From Actinoplanes sp. M2I2 (GTDB taxonomy: Bacteria; Actinomycetota; Actinomycetes; Mycobacteriales; Micromonosporaceae), in the NCBI RefSeq assembly GCF_023544445.1, contig NZ_JALPVJ010000018.1, positions 62,001 through 126,000 on the forward strand: a stretch of 64,000 nt of DNA, read 5' to 3'. The notes below the pieces were generated by a model. That model had not been told where the DNA came from. It searched no databases and was given only the letters and a program-made list of their open reading frames with translations. Position numbers and translations under genes: made by a program. Positions 29,712 to 39,053 of this stretch are shown piece by piece (within the stretch, counting starts at the first letter, position 1; each line of letters begins with the position of its first letter).

Positions 29712-32237
29712 TCAGCCGCGTTCGATCAGGTGGCCGATGATCTGCGGGCCCATCAGGACGGCCTCGCCCGAGCCGTCGCGGCGGGCGTCGGGCTCGGGAA
29801 GGTCGACCGGGTCGCCGGTGTTGCTCGCGCCGACCGGGCGCGGGCCCACCCAGGCCACCGTGAGCCGCGTCTCGCCCTTGAGGAACCGCTGGACGCGGAC
29901 ACCGCCGGTGGCCCGGCCCTTGGCCGGGTAGGAGGCGAACGGGCTGACCTTGACCTGGGTGCCGGTCGAGGTCACCACCATCGGCTCGCCGTGGTCGTGG
30001 TCGGCCGTGGCCACCGCGTTGAACGAGACCACGTCGGCCCCGGCCGCCAGGTTGACGCCGGCCATGCCGCCGCCCTTGAGGCCCTGCGGCCGCACGTTCT
30101 TGGCCGGGAAGCGCAGCAGCGACGCGTCGGAGGTCACGAAGACGAGCGACTCCGAGCCGTCGGTCAGCCACGAGGCCTGCAGCACCTCGTCGCCCTCCTT
30201 GAGCGTGATCACCTCGAACTCGTCGGAGCGCACCGGCCACTCGGGGGTGCACACCTTGACCACGCCCTGCCGGGTGCCCAGGGCCAGGCCCGGCGACTCG
30301 CCCGCCCCCAGGGGGGCCAGGCCGATCACCTTCTCGCCCTTTTCCAGCGGCAGGAGCTCGGACGCCGACATGCCGCCGCGCACCGACACCGTGCCCGACT
30401 GCTCGGGCAGCACCGGCAGCGGGAGCACGTCGGTCTTGAAGGCGCGGCCGCGGTTGGTGACCAGCAGGATGCGGCCGCGCGCGGTCGAGTGCACCACGGC
30501 GCGTACGGCGTCGTGCTTAACCCGCCCCGAGCGGCGCCGCCCCTCGGCGGCCTCCTCGCTCTCGGCCGCCGTCCGGGCGATCAGCCCGGTGGCCGAGAGG
30601 ATGACCTGGCACGGGTCGTCGGCGACCTCCAGTGGCCCGGCCGGCGCGGACGCGGCCAGCACCTCCTTGAGGTCGCCGTCGATCAGCGTGGTGCGCCGCG
30701 GCGCGCCGAACTCGCTGACCACGGCGGCCAGCTCGTCCGACACGACCTGCTTGAGCACGTCGTCGTTGTCGAGGATGCGGCTCAGCTCGGCGATCTCGTT
30801 GCGCAGCCGCTCCTGCTCGGTCTCGAGCTCGATGCGGTCGAACCGGGTGAGCCGGCGCAGCGGGGTGTCCAGGATGTAGGTCGCCTGGATCTCGGACAGG
30901 TTGAACTCGCTCATCAGGGACGCCTTGGCCGCGGCCGCGTCGTCGCTGCCCCGGATGATCGCGACCACCCGGTCGATGTCGATCAGCGCGACGAGCAGGC
31001 CGTCGACCAGGTGCAGGCGGTCCTGGCGCTTGGTGCGGCGGAACTCGGTGCGCCGGGTGACGACGTCGTACCGGTGCTGGACGAAGACCTCGAGCAGCGC
31101 CTTGAGCCCGAGCGTGCGGGGCTGGCCGTCGACCAGCACCAGGTTGTTGATGCCGAACGACGACTCGAGCGGGGTCAGCCGGTAGAGGTCGGCCAGCAGG
31201 GCCTGCGGGTTGACGCCGACCTTGCACTCGATCACCAGCCGGGTGCCGTGCTCGCGGTCGGTGAGGTCCTTGACGTCGGCGATGCCCTGCAGCCGGGCCG
31301 CCTGCCGCTGGCCGCGCTTGGGCCCCGAGACGATCAGCTTGCCCTTCACCTCGTCGGTGATGGCCTCGATGATCTTTTCGGTCCCGACCCCGTACGGGAG
31401 CTCGGTCACGGTGATGGCCTGGCGCCCGCGGCCGCCCTCGAGCAGTCCGGTCTGGGCCCGCGCGCGCATGCGCACCACGCCGCGGCCCGTCTCGTACGCC
31501 CGCCGCACCTCGTCGAGCCCCAGCAGCTGACCGCCGGTGGGCAGGTCGGGACCGGGCACGAACCGCATCAGTGCGTCGAGATCGGCCTCGGGATCGGTGA
31601 TCAGGTGCCGCGCCGCGGCCACGACCTCGCCCAGGTTGTGCGGGATCATGTTGGTCGCCATGCCCACCGCGATGCCCGACGTGCCGTTGACCAGCAGGTT
31701 GGGGAACGCGGCGGGCAGCACCCGGGGCTCGACGTCACTGCCGTCGTAGGTCGGCTTGAAGTCGACCGTGCCCTCGCCCAGCTCGCCGACCAGCAGCATC
31801 GCCTCGCGCGACATGCGGGCCTCGGTGTATCGCGAGGCGGCCGGTCCGTCGTCCGGGGAGCCGAAGTTGCCGTGGCCGTCGATGAGCGGCGCGTTGAGCG
31901 AGAAATCCTGCGCGAGACGAACCATGGCGTCATAGATGGCGACGTCTCCGTGCGGATGGTACTTACCCATCACGTCACCGACGACGCGCGCCGACTTGAC
32001 GTAGGGCCGGTCGGGGCGGTGGCCCTGCTCGGACATCGACCAGAGGATGCGGCGGTGGACCGGCTTGAGGCCGTCGCGGGCGTCCGGGAGGGCCCGCGAG
32101 TGGATGACCGAGTAGGCGTACTCCAGATAGGAGTCCTCCACCTCGGTGGTCAGCGGGTTGTCGATGACGCGCGCGCCGGCCTGGTCGAAGGCGGACAGGT
32201 CGACGCGGTTGCTCTCGTTGTTCTTGCGGCGTGCCAT
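29712..32237 (-). CDS. parC: Type II topoisomerase subunit A (ParC/GyrA family)
   Basis: 841 residues. The breakage-reunion domain carries catalytic Tyr137 in SRYTEA, YHPHGDVAIYD (93-103) in the quinolone-contact region, and IKLxxE-like coiled regions; the C-terminal third is a beta-pinwheel DNA-wrapping domain. Residue 99, the position of GyrA Ser83 in E. coli, is Val, which predicts low quinolone sensitivity of this enzyme. With the B subunit upstream (13 bases between) it forms an ATP-dependent DNA topoisomerase. I call it topoisomerase IV-like and not gyrase because it is not beside dnaA/recF-type genes, but the C-terminal GyrA box was not found by eye, so assignment is tentative. Confidence 0.9.
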   Translation of the reverse strand: MARRKNNESNRVDLSAFDQAGARVIDNPLTTEVEDSYLEYAYSVIHSRALPDARDGLKPVHRRILWSMSEQGHRPDRPYVKSARVVGDVMGKYHPHGDVAIYDAMVRLAQDFSLNAPLIDGHGNFGSPDDGPAASRYTEARMSREAMLLVGELGEGTVDFKPTYDGSDVEPRVLPAAFPNLLVNGTSGIAVGMATNMIPHNLGEVVAAARHLITDPEADLDALMRFVPGPDLPTGGQLLGLDEVRRAYETGRGVVRMRARAQTGLLEGGRGRQAITVTELPYGVGTEKIIEAITDEVKGKLIVSGPKRGQRQAARLQGIADVKDLTDREHGTRLVIECKVGVNPQALLADLYRLTPLESSFGINNLVLVDGQPRTLGLKALLEVFVQHRYDVVTRRTEFRRTKRQDRLHLVDGLLVALIDIDRVVAIIRGSDDAAAAKASLMSEFNLSEIQATYILDTPLRRLTRFDRIELETEQERLRNEIAELSRILDNDDVLKQVVSDELAAVVSEFGAPRRTTLIDGDLKEVLAASAPAGPLEVADDPCQVILSATGLIARTAAESEEAAEGRRRSGRVKHDAVRAVVHSTARGRILLVTNRGRAFKTDVLPLPVLPEQSGTVSVRGGMSASELLPLEKGEKVIGLAPLGAGESPGLALGTRQGVVKVCTPEWPVRSDEFEVITLKEGDEVLQASWLTDGSESLVFVTSDASLLRFPAKNVRPQGLKGGGMAGVNLAAGADVVSFNAVATADHDHGEPMVVTSTGTQVKVSPFASYPAKGRATGGVRVQRFLKGETRLTVAWVGPRPVGASNTGDPVDLPEPDARRDGSGEAVLMGPQIIGHLIERG

Positions 32238-32250
32238 GAAGCAGGACCTC

Positions 32251-34302
32251 TCAGGCGTCGATCGTCTCTTGGTCGATGCGGCCCGCCGCCTCGATCAGCC
32301 AGTTCTTCCGCGGTTCGACCCGCTCGCCCATCAGCAGCTCGAGGGTGGCCTCGGCGCGTTCGGCGTCGTCCAGGGTGATGCGCCGGACGGTGCGGGTCGC
32401 CGGGTTCATCGTGGTGTCCCACAACTCGTCGGCGTCCATCTCGCCGAGGCCCTTGAACCGGTTGACCGGCTTGTTGACGGCGCCGCCGCCGCGCTCGACG
32501 CGGCTGACGGTCGCTTCCATCTCCTGCTGGGTGTAGGTGAAGATGGTCTGCGAGTTGCGGCCCTTGGTGACGACCTTGTGCAGCGGCGGCATCGCGGCGA
32601 ACAGCCGGCCCTGCTCGATCACCGGGCGCATGTATTTCGCGAACAGGGTGATCAGCAGCGTGCGGATGTGCGAGCCGTCGACGTCGGCGTCCGCCATGAT
32701 CATGACGCGGCCGTAGCGCATGGCGCTCAGATCGAACGTGCGGCCGGAGCCGGCCCCCAGCACCTGCACGATGGCCGAGCACTCGGCGTTGTCGAGCACC
32801 TGCTGCAGCGACGCCTTCTGCACGTTGAGGATCTTGCCGCGGATGGGCAGCAGCGCCTGGTATTCGGAGCTGCGGGCCATCCGGGCGGTGCCGAGCGCGC
32901 TGTCACCCTCGACGATGTAGAGCTCGGAGCGGGCGATGCCGGTGGCCCGGCAGTCGACCAGCTTGGGCGGCATCGAGGCGCCCTCGAGCGCGGTCTTGCG
33001 GCGGGCCGCGTCCTTCTGCTGTTTCTGGGTCAGCCGGACGCGAGCGGCGTCGACCACCTTTTGCAGCACCGTGCGGGCCTCGGCCTTGGTCCGCCGCCCC
33101 TCGATCCACTCCTTGATGTGGGCCTCGACCAGGCCCTGGAGCACGCGGGTGATGCCGGCGGTGGACAGCTCGTCCTTGGTCTGCGAGGTGAACTGCGGCT
33201 CGGGGATGCGCACGTGCAGGACCGCGGTCATGCCCTCGAGCAGGTCGTCGAGGACAGGCGGGTCCTCCTTGGGCTTGAGCAGGCCGCGCGTGTTGCGGAT
33301 GGCGTCGGTGAGCGCGCGGACGAGGGCACGCTCGAAGCCCTTGCGGTGGGTGCCGCCGTGCGCGTTGCGGATCGTGTTGGTGAAGCACTCGATCGTGCGC
33401 TCGTAGCCGGTGCCCCAGCGGAAGGCGATCTCGACCTCGGCCCGCCGCTCGACGTTGGACTGCATCACGCCGTTGGCGTCGGCGGCGTTCTCCTTGTACG
33501 TACCCTCGCCGTCGACCAGCAGGATGCCGGAGACCGGCTTGTCGCCGGCGTGGGTGAGGAACTCGACCATGTCGGTGAGCCCGTGCGGGAAGTGAAAGGT
33601 CTCGTTCGTCGTCTCCTCGGCCGTCTCGTCGCGCAGCGTGTACATCACGCCGGGGACGAGGAACGCCGTGTTGCGCAGCTTGGTGCGCACGGACTCGACG
33701 TCGAGCCCGGCGCCCGTCTCGAAGTAGCGGGCGTCGTACCAGTAACGGATGGACGTGCCGGTGGGCTCGCCGCGCTTCATCTTGCGGACGACGCGCAGCC
33801 CGGACTCGGGATGGAAGCGGGCCTGCGGGCCCGGACCGTCGAAGGAGCCGGGCACGCCGCGCTGGAAGGAGAGCTCGTGGACCTTGCCGTCGCGTTTGAC
33901 CGTGACGTCGAAGCGGGTGGACAGCGCGTTGACCGCGGAGGCGCCGACGCCGTGCAGGCCGCCGGAGGTCTTGTAGCCCGAGCCGCCGAACTTGCCGCCG
34001 GCGTGCAGCCGGGTGAGCACGAGCTCGACGCCGTTGAGGCCGGACTTGGTGTTGATCGCGGTCGGGATGCCCCGGCCGTCGTCGTCGACCTGCAGCGACC
34101 CGTCGGCGTGCAGGATCACCGCGACCTTGGTGGCGTGGCCGCCCACGCCTTCGTCGGTGCAGTTGTCGATGATCTCGTTGGCGAGGTGGTTGATGCCCCG
34201 GCTGTCGGTGGAGCCGATGTACATGCCCGGGCGTTTCCGGACGGCGTCCAGCCCCTCCAGGTGCGTGAGGTCATCGGCCCCGTACAGGATCTCCGCGGTC
34301 AC
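32251..34302 (-). CDS. parE: Type II topoisomerase subunit B (ParE/GyrB family)
   Basis: 683 residues. The GHKL ATPase domain shows LEGLDAVRKRPGMYIGS, NEIIDNCTDEGVGG (ATP-binding Asn and catalytic Glu region), DDGRGIP and the lid GGKFGGSGYKTSGGLHGVG. The TOPRIM domain has LYIVEGDSALG and DADVDGSHI for Mg2+, followed by the PLHKV and GLGEMDADELWDTTM segments. It couples ATP hydrolysis to strand passage by subunit A downstream. GTG 34300-34302 follows GGGAG; an upstream TTG at 34338 would add twelve residues. Confidence 0.92.
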   Translation of the reverse strand: MTAEILYGADDLTHLEGLDAVRKRPGMYIGSTDSRGINHLANEIIDNCTDEGVGGHATKVAVILHADGSLQVDDDGRGIPTAINTKSGLNGVELVLTRLHAGGKFGGSGYKTSGGLHGVGASAVNALSTRFDVTVKRDGKVHELSFQRGVPGSFDGPGPQARFHPESGLRVVRKMKRGEPTGTSIRYWYDARYFETGAGLDVESVRTKLRNTAFLVPGVMYTLRDETAEETTNETFHFPHGLTDMVEFLTHAGDKPVSGILLVDGEGTYKENAADANGVMQSNVERRAEVEIAFRWGTGYERTIECFTNTIRNAHGGTHRKGFERALVRALTDAIRNTRGLLKPKEDPPVLDDLLEGMTAVLHVRIPEPQFTSQTKDELSTAGITRVLQGLVEAHIKEWIEGRRTKAEARTVLQKVVDAARVRLTQKQQKDAARRKTALEGASMPPKLVDCRATGIARSELYIVEGDSALGTARMARSSEYQALLPIRGKILNVQKASLQQVLDNAECSAIVQVLGAGSGRTFDLSAMRYGRVMIMADADVDGSHIRTLLITLFAKYMRPVIEQGRLFAAMPPLHKVVTKGRNSQTIFTYTQQEMEATVSRVERGGGAVNKPVNRFKGLGEMDADELWDTTMNPATRTVRRITLDDAERAEATLELLMGERVEPRKNWLIEAAGRIDQETIDA

Positions 34303-34451
34303 GAGGTGGCACTCCCGATCGGCCCAGATGGTGGTCAAGTCGCGGCGAGCCTACCGGGAGCCCCCGACACTTCTGGTCAACCGAGCCGGGCGGGCCCACC
34401 TGTGAACCGATAATTCGGACAAAAGATACGGTACGTGAGCTAGGACACGGT

Positions 34452-35084
34452 CTATGCGACCGCCGGTACCGCCCACAGCTGACGAGCCTCCGTCCGGGCT
34501 CCCTGCGGAGCCAGCGCGCGCCACAGACCGAGGGGGCGTGCTTTGCCCGACACCCGTACCGGTGGCAGCTCCTGATAAGCGATCAGCTGATCGGTGACCG
34601 CCCGGGTCTCGGAGCACACCACCACGGTGTCGTGCGGCGCGTAGGCCTGCAGGCGCGCCGCCGTGCTGACCACGCTGCCGCTGACCATGCCGTGCCCGAA
34701 GTCCCGGGCCGCCTCGACGTCGACGATCACGTCGCCGGTGGCCAGACCGACCCGGGTGCGGACGGCGAACCTGCCGGCCAGGAGGTGCCCCCTCAACGCC
34801 TCCTGGACCGACAGGCCCACCCGGACCGCCGCGGCGGCCGCCTCCGCGCCGAAGCCGCCCGGGCCGGTGCCGAACACCGCCATCACCGCGTCTCCGACGT
34901 ACTTCTCCACCACTCCGCCGCCCGCGCGGACCACCTCGGAGACGATCCCGAAGTAGTCGCGCTGCAAGGCGCGGACAACCGCGCAGTCCAGGTCGTCGAC
35001 CAGGGCCGTGAAGCCCACGATGTCGATGAAGAGGACGGTGACGGTCTGACGCCGCTCCTGCTCCGCCATAGCGATTGCGGTCAT
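34452..35084 (-). CDS. Class III nucleotide cyclase domain protein, atypical
   Basis: 210-residue soluble, single-domain cyclase homologue. The metal-binding aspartates are kept (Asp21 in FIDIVGF and Asp65 in KYVGDAVMAVF), as are the lysine at 61 and the arginine at 144 (TAARLQ). The transition-state asparagine that normally precedes the AAR motif is Ser140. It may therefore be a weak cyclase or a ligand-binding relic. ATG 35082-35084 follows GGGAGCGTGAGG. The gene is divergent from the LAL regulator. Confidence 0.78.
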   Translation of the reverse strand: MTAIAMAEQERRQTVTVLFIDIVGFTALVDDLDCAVVRALQRDYFGIVSEVVRAGGGVVEKYVGDAVMAVFGTGPGGFGAEAAAAAVRVGLSVQEALRGHLLAGRFAVRTRVGLATGDVIVDVEAARDFGHGMVSGSVVSTAARLQAYAPHDTVVVCSETRAVTDQLIAYQELPPVRVSGKARPLGLWRALAPQGARTEARQLWAVPAVA

Positions 35085-35296
35085 GTCCTCACGCTCCCCC
35101 AGTTCACTGCTGTGCCCCGGGGAGAACGGTGCCAGCCGCAGTCGGGAAGCGGATCTGCAGAACGACGTATCTCCGACAGCGCTGCGCCGACCCTCCGGCA
35201 GCGCCGCGGCACCGCCTGACACCCGTCCGTCATGTGACCCAGATCAGACCGAACCGCCGAGAACAGGCGGGGCGCCTGGGCACTAGGGTGACCTCC

Positions 35297-38110
35297 ATGT
35301 CCAGCGAGGAGGACGGGCCGCTGGTCGGACGAGCCGACACGCTGACCCAGATCCAGTCGGACCTGCACAGCGCGGGACCCGGAGGCACCTCCGCGGTGTT
35401 CGTCACCGGGGAGAGCGGCGTCGGCAAGAGCCGGCTGCTGCGCGAGACCGCCGTGGCGATGCGCGACGCGGGTTTCGCCGTGCTGTCCGGCATGTGCCTC
35501 GACATCGGCGACGCCTCCCCCCTGCATCCGGTTCTGCAGGCTCTGCGGCAGTTCGACCACAATGTCCAGCCGGCCGGCGACGCGGGCGCCCTCCTCGATC
35601 GCGTCTCGCAGGATCTGCGGGCGGTGGCCGGCGACCGTCGCCTGCTGCTGGTCCTGGACGATCTGCAGTGGGCCGACCGCAGCACCCGGCAGTTGCTGCT
35701 CTATCTGCTGGCCGGCCTGGGCGACGTCCGGATAGCCGTGCTGGCAGCCGTGCGGGCCGAGGCGCTGCAGGGCGCCCACCCGCTGCGCAAGGTGCTGGCC
35801 GAGCTGCGCCGGCTGCGGTCCGTCCGCGTCGTCGACCTGGCCCCGCTCGACCGCGACCGGACGGTCGAGCTGGTCGGCGCGATCACCGGCGGCAAGGCCG
35901 ACGCCGAGGATGCCGACCGCGTGTACAAGCGGAGCGGCGGCAACCCGTTCGTGGCCGAGGAACTGGCCCGTGACCTGCGGGACGGGCGGGTCGAGCTGTC
36001 GGACACCCTGCGCGAGATCTTCCTGTCCCGGGTCGACGAGCTGCCGCCGCACGCGCACTCGGTGGTGCACGCGATCGCCGCCGGGGTCGAGCCGGTCGGC
36101 CACGACGTGCTGGCCCGGGTCGTGCCGCTGTCCGAGGCCGAGCTGATCGAGGCGGTCCGGGCTGCGGTCGACCACCGCATCGTGACCGGCGCCGACGACG
36201 GCTACCGGCTCCGGCATCGGCTGGTCGCCGAGATCCTGGCCGCCGAGGTCCTCCCGGCCGAGGCCACGGTGCTGCACCGGCAGTACGCCCTGGCCCTGGA
36301 GCCGAGCGCCGGGACGCCGGCCGAGCCCGACCACGCGCGCCTGGCCCACCACTGGCAGAAGGCCGGCGAACCCGGTCGCGCGCTGCCGTCGGTGGTCGCC
36401 GCGGCCCGCTCGGCCGAGGAGCTCTACGGCTTCACCGAGGCCCATCGGTACTGGTCGTCCGCGCTCGAGCTGACCACCGACGCGGCGCCCGAACGCACCG
36501 AGCTGCTGGCCCACGCGGCCGAGTCGGCCCACCAGTGCGGCGAGCACCTGCGCGCGCTGTCCCGGCTCGACGACCTGTCCCGGCGGCCCGATGCGCCCAG
36601 CCAGTGCGACCTGCACCTGCGCCGCGCGCGGTACCTGGCCGCGGCCGGCCGCACGGCCACCGCCGAGGCGGAGTACGAGCGGGCCCTCGAGGCGCCCGAC
36701 TGCTCGCCGCGCCAGCGGGCCTCGGCCGCCGCCTACCTGGCCGAGTTGCTGCTGCACCTGGGCCGCTACGCCGACGCGAACGCCCGCGCGGTCGACGCGC
36801 TCGAGATGGCCGAGGTCAACGGCTCAACGGCCGACCTGGTCCGGGCCAGCGCCGCGCTCGGTTTCAGCGCCGCGTTCCGGGAGGACCCCGACGCGGGCCT
36901 GGCCGTCATCCGCAACGCGGTCGACATCGCCGAGCGCAGCGGGCACCCGGACGAGCTGGGCGTGGCCTACCTGCACCTGGCCGAGCTGCTCGCCGGCCCG
37001 CTCAACAACATCGAGGAGGGTGTGCTGGTCGCCCGGCGCGGCGCCGCGCGTCTGGCCTCGCTCGGGGCCGGCCGCACCTATCAGACCCGTCTGCTCGCGA
37101 TCGCGGCGAACGGACTGTTCCGGGTCGGGCAGTGGGGCGAGGCCGACACCGTGCTCGAGGCCGCGATGCGGCACCGGCCGTCCGGCGCCGACGCGGTCGA
37201 GCTGCTGCTGGCCCGCTGCCGGCTGTGGGTCGGCTTCGGCGACGTCCAGGCGGCCCACCGTGATCTCGACGCGGTCGCCACCCTGCTGGCCGGCGGCGGG
37301 GCCCGACACGTGCTGCCCATGCTCACGCTGCGCGCCGGGCTGGCGATGTGGCAGGGCGAACACGCGACGGCCCGGGCGGCGGTGCAGCGCGGGCTCACCG
37401 AGACCCGCTCCGACGACCTGGTGCTGATCGGCGTCCTGGCCTGGCACGGCCTGCGCGCCGAGGCCGAGGCGCACGCGGCCGGCCAGCCGGTCGACGCCGG
37501 GGCGCTGCGCCGGCTCACGGTCGCCGTCGAGCGGATGGCGGCCGGGGTGGGCAACGCCGCGCTGCCGGTGCGCGGCGTGATCGACGGCTACCTCGACCTG
37601 TGCGCGGCCGAGCTGAGCCGCGTCGAGGGCCGGCAGGATCCCGCGCCCTGGGCCAAGGCGGCCACCACGTGGGACAAGCGCCGGCAGCCCTACCCCGCCG
37701 CCTATTCGCGGCTGCGGCAGGCCGAGGCGGCGCTACGGCGCAAATCGCGCAAGACCGCGGCGATCGGGGCGCTTCGCGAGGCGTACGCCACGGCGACCGC
37801 GATGGGCGCGCGGCCGTTCGCGGCCGAGATCGTCTCGGTCGCGCACCGCTACAAGGTGACGCTGGCCGACGACGTCCCGACGCGGGAGTTCCCGGCGCCC
37901 GGGACAGGTGAGGCCGACGAGCTGAGCCTGCTCACCGTCCGCGAACGCGAGGTGCTGGCCGCGGTGGCCGAGGGCCTGACCAACCGCGAGATCGGCGAGC
38001 GGCTGTTCATCAGCGAGCGCACGGTCGGCGTCCACGTCGGGCACATCTTCGACAAGCTCCAGGTGCGCACGCGGGTGCAGGCCAGCCGGGTGTTCCTGAC
38101 CGCGGCGTGA
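35297..38110 (+). CDS. LAL-type LuxR regulator with AAA ATPase domain
   Basis: 937 residues, the usual size for large ATP-binding LuxR regulators. Walker A GESGVGKS (38-45), Walker B LLVLDDLQWAD, a long middle of TPR-like helices, and a C-terminal LuxR HTH (LTVREREVLAAVAEGLTNREIGERLFISERTVGVHVGH...). LALs usually act as ligand-responsive activators of adjacent or pathway genes. ATG 35297 is used; GTG at 35288 is three codons earlier and equally possible. Target genes are not evident, and the divergent partner is a nucleotide cyclase homologue. Confidence 0.92.
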   Translation: MSSEEDGPLVGRADTLTQIQSDLHSAGPGGTSAVFVTGESGVGKSRLLRETAVAMRDAGFAVLSGMCLDIGDASPLHPVLQALRQFDHNVQPAGDAGALLDRVSQDLRAVAGDRRLLLVLDDLQWADRSTRQLLLYLLAGLGDVRIAVLAAVRAEALQGAHPLRKVLAELRRLRSVRVVDLAPLDRDRTVELVGAITGGKADAEDADRVYKRSGGNPFVAEELARDLRDGRVELSDTLREIFLSRVDELPPHAHSVVHAIAAGVEPVGHDVLARVVPLSEAELIEAVRAAVDHRIVTGADDGYRLRHRLVAEILAAEVLPAEATVLHRQYALALEPSAGTPAEPDHARLAHHWQKAGEPGRALPSVVAAARSAEELYGFTEAHRYWSSALELTTDAAPERTELLAHAAESAHQCGEHLRALSRLDDLSRRPDAPSQCDLHLRRARYLAAAGRTATAEAEYERALEAPDCSPRQRASAAAYLAELLLHLGRYADANARAVDALEMAEVNGSTADLVRASAALGFSAAFREDPDAGLAVIRNAVDIAERSGHPDELGVAYLHLAELLAGPLNNIEEGVLVARRGAARLASLGAGRTYQTRLLAIAANGLFRVGQWGEADTVLEAAMRHRPSGADAVELLLARCRLWVGFGDVQAAHRDLDAVATLLAGGGARHVLPMLTLRAGLAMWQGEHATARAAVQRGLTETRSDDLVLIGVLAWHGLRAEAEAHAAGQPVDAGALRRLTVAVERMAAGVGNAALPVRGVIDGYLDLCAAELSRVEGRQDPAPWAKAATTWDKRRQPYPAAYSRLRQAEAALRRKSRKTAAIGALREAYATATAMGARPFAAEIVSVAHRYKVTLADDVPTREFPAPGTGEADELSLLTVREREVLAAVAEGLTNREIGERLFISERTVGVHVGHIFDKLQVRTRVQASRVFLTAA

Positions 38111-38204
38111 CCGTTCCGTTATCTTCGCCGGTCTTTCGCGCGCGGGATACGTAGATCTACCGATCCCTGCGTACGTCTGTTTTGGAAGTCTGAGGCCACG
38201 GGGG

Positions 38205-38240
38205 AGCACCGCCCGGCGGCCACCGCCGCCGGGCGGTGCT
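38205..38240. terminator. 16-bp perfect hairpin between LAL and DUF5995 genes
   Basis: AGCACCGCCCGGCGGC (38205-38220) and GCCGCCGGGCGGTGCT (38225-38240) pair perfectly around CACC. No U-tract follows, but stability is very high. It probably ends the LAL transcript or structures the DUF5995 leader, whose ATG lies 37 bases on. Confidence 0.6.
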
Positions 38241-38276
38241 AGGGGGCCCTCCGCCGATGTTCGTGGAGGAGAACCG

Positions 38277-39053
38277 ATGAACCAGTCGGTCTGGGGACCT
38301 GTGCACCGGGAGATGACCGATCTCCTGCAAGGCCACCCCGACGACGTCCCCGCCGTGGTCGACCAGCTCAGGGCGCTTCAAGAAGTCCTGGGTCACGTGC
38401 CGCCGCTGCTGGTCGGGAACCCGTTGTGTGACTTCAACAAGCTCTACCTGACGATCACCGAGGGTGTGCTCGAGCGGCTGTACGCCGGCAAGTTCAAGGA
38501 CCCGGCGTTCCTGTCGCGGCTCGACGTGGAGTTCGCCGCACGCTACTTCGACGCGCTGCGCGCGTGGGCCGGCGCCGGGACGAGCCCGCGCTGCCCAGAG
38601 GTGTGGGCGTGCCTGTTCCAGCGCATCCCCGGCCCGGACTGCCGGCCGCTGCCGTCGGCCTGCGCCGGCGTCAACGCGCACATCAACTTCGATCTGCCGT
38701 TCGCGCTGGTCACGACGTTCGATCACCTGGGCACCGACCCGATCGACGAGAGCGACCAGCACCACGACTACCTCGAGATCAACGACATCTTCGCCGAGGC
38801 GATCCCGGGCCTGCGGCGCGGCTATCTCGAGAAGTGGCAGCTGCTGATCGACACGATGAACGGCTGCCTGGACGACTGGTGGCAGGGCGAGGCGGTCGAG
38901 TACACCCGCAACGTGGCCTGGCGCAACGCCCAGAAGCTGTGGGGCGTCCGGCACGACATGCTGGCCACCGACCGGGAACGGGCCGGGCTCGACCGGACGG
39001 CCGCGGGCCTCAGCAAGCTGCTGCTGTCCCCGCTGGGATCCTTCCTTCAGTAG
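38277..39053 (+). CDS. DUF5995 family protein
   Basis: 258-residue soluble protein. The N-terminal part has NPLCDFNKLYLTITEGVLERL, followed by AGVNAHINFDLPFALV, a His-rich segment (SDQHHDYLEINDIF) and a helical C-terminus (AWRNAQKLWGVRH). The conserved His/Asp/Glu residues could bind metal, but no activity is known for the family. ATG 38277 follows TGGAGGAGAAC, a strong ribosome site. The stop abuts the convergent ECF42 gene. Confidence 0.85.
   Translation: MNQSVWGPVHREMTDLLQGHPDDVPAVVDQLRALQEVLGHVPPLLVGNPLCDFNKLYLTITEGVLERLYAGKFKDPAFLSRLDVEFAARYFDALRAWAGAGTSPRCPEVWACLFQRIPGPDCRPLPSACAGVNAHINFDLPFALVTTFDHLGTDPIDESDQHHDYLEINDIFAEAIPGLRRGYLEKWQLLIDTMNGCLDDWWQGEAVEYTRNVAWRNAQKLWGVRHDMLATDRERAGLDRTAAGLSKLLLSPLGSFLQ

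Noticed and set aside
29676..34413. Long open frames of 900 and 755 codons opposite the topoisomerase genes
   Set aside because: They are shadows of conserved ParC and ParE coding sequences; no known motif.
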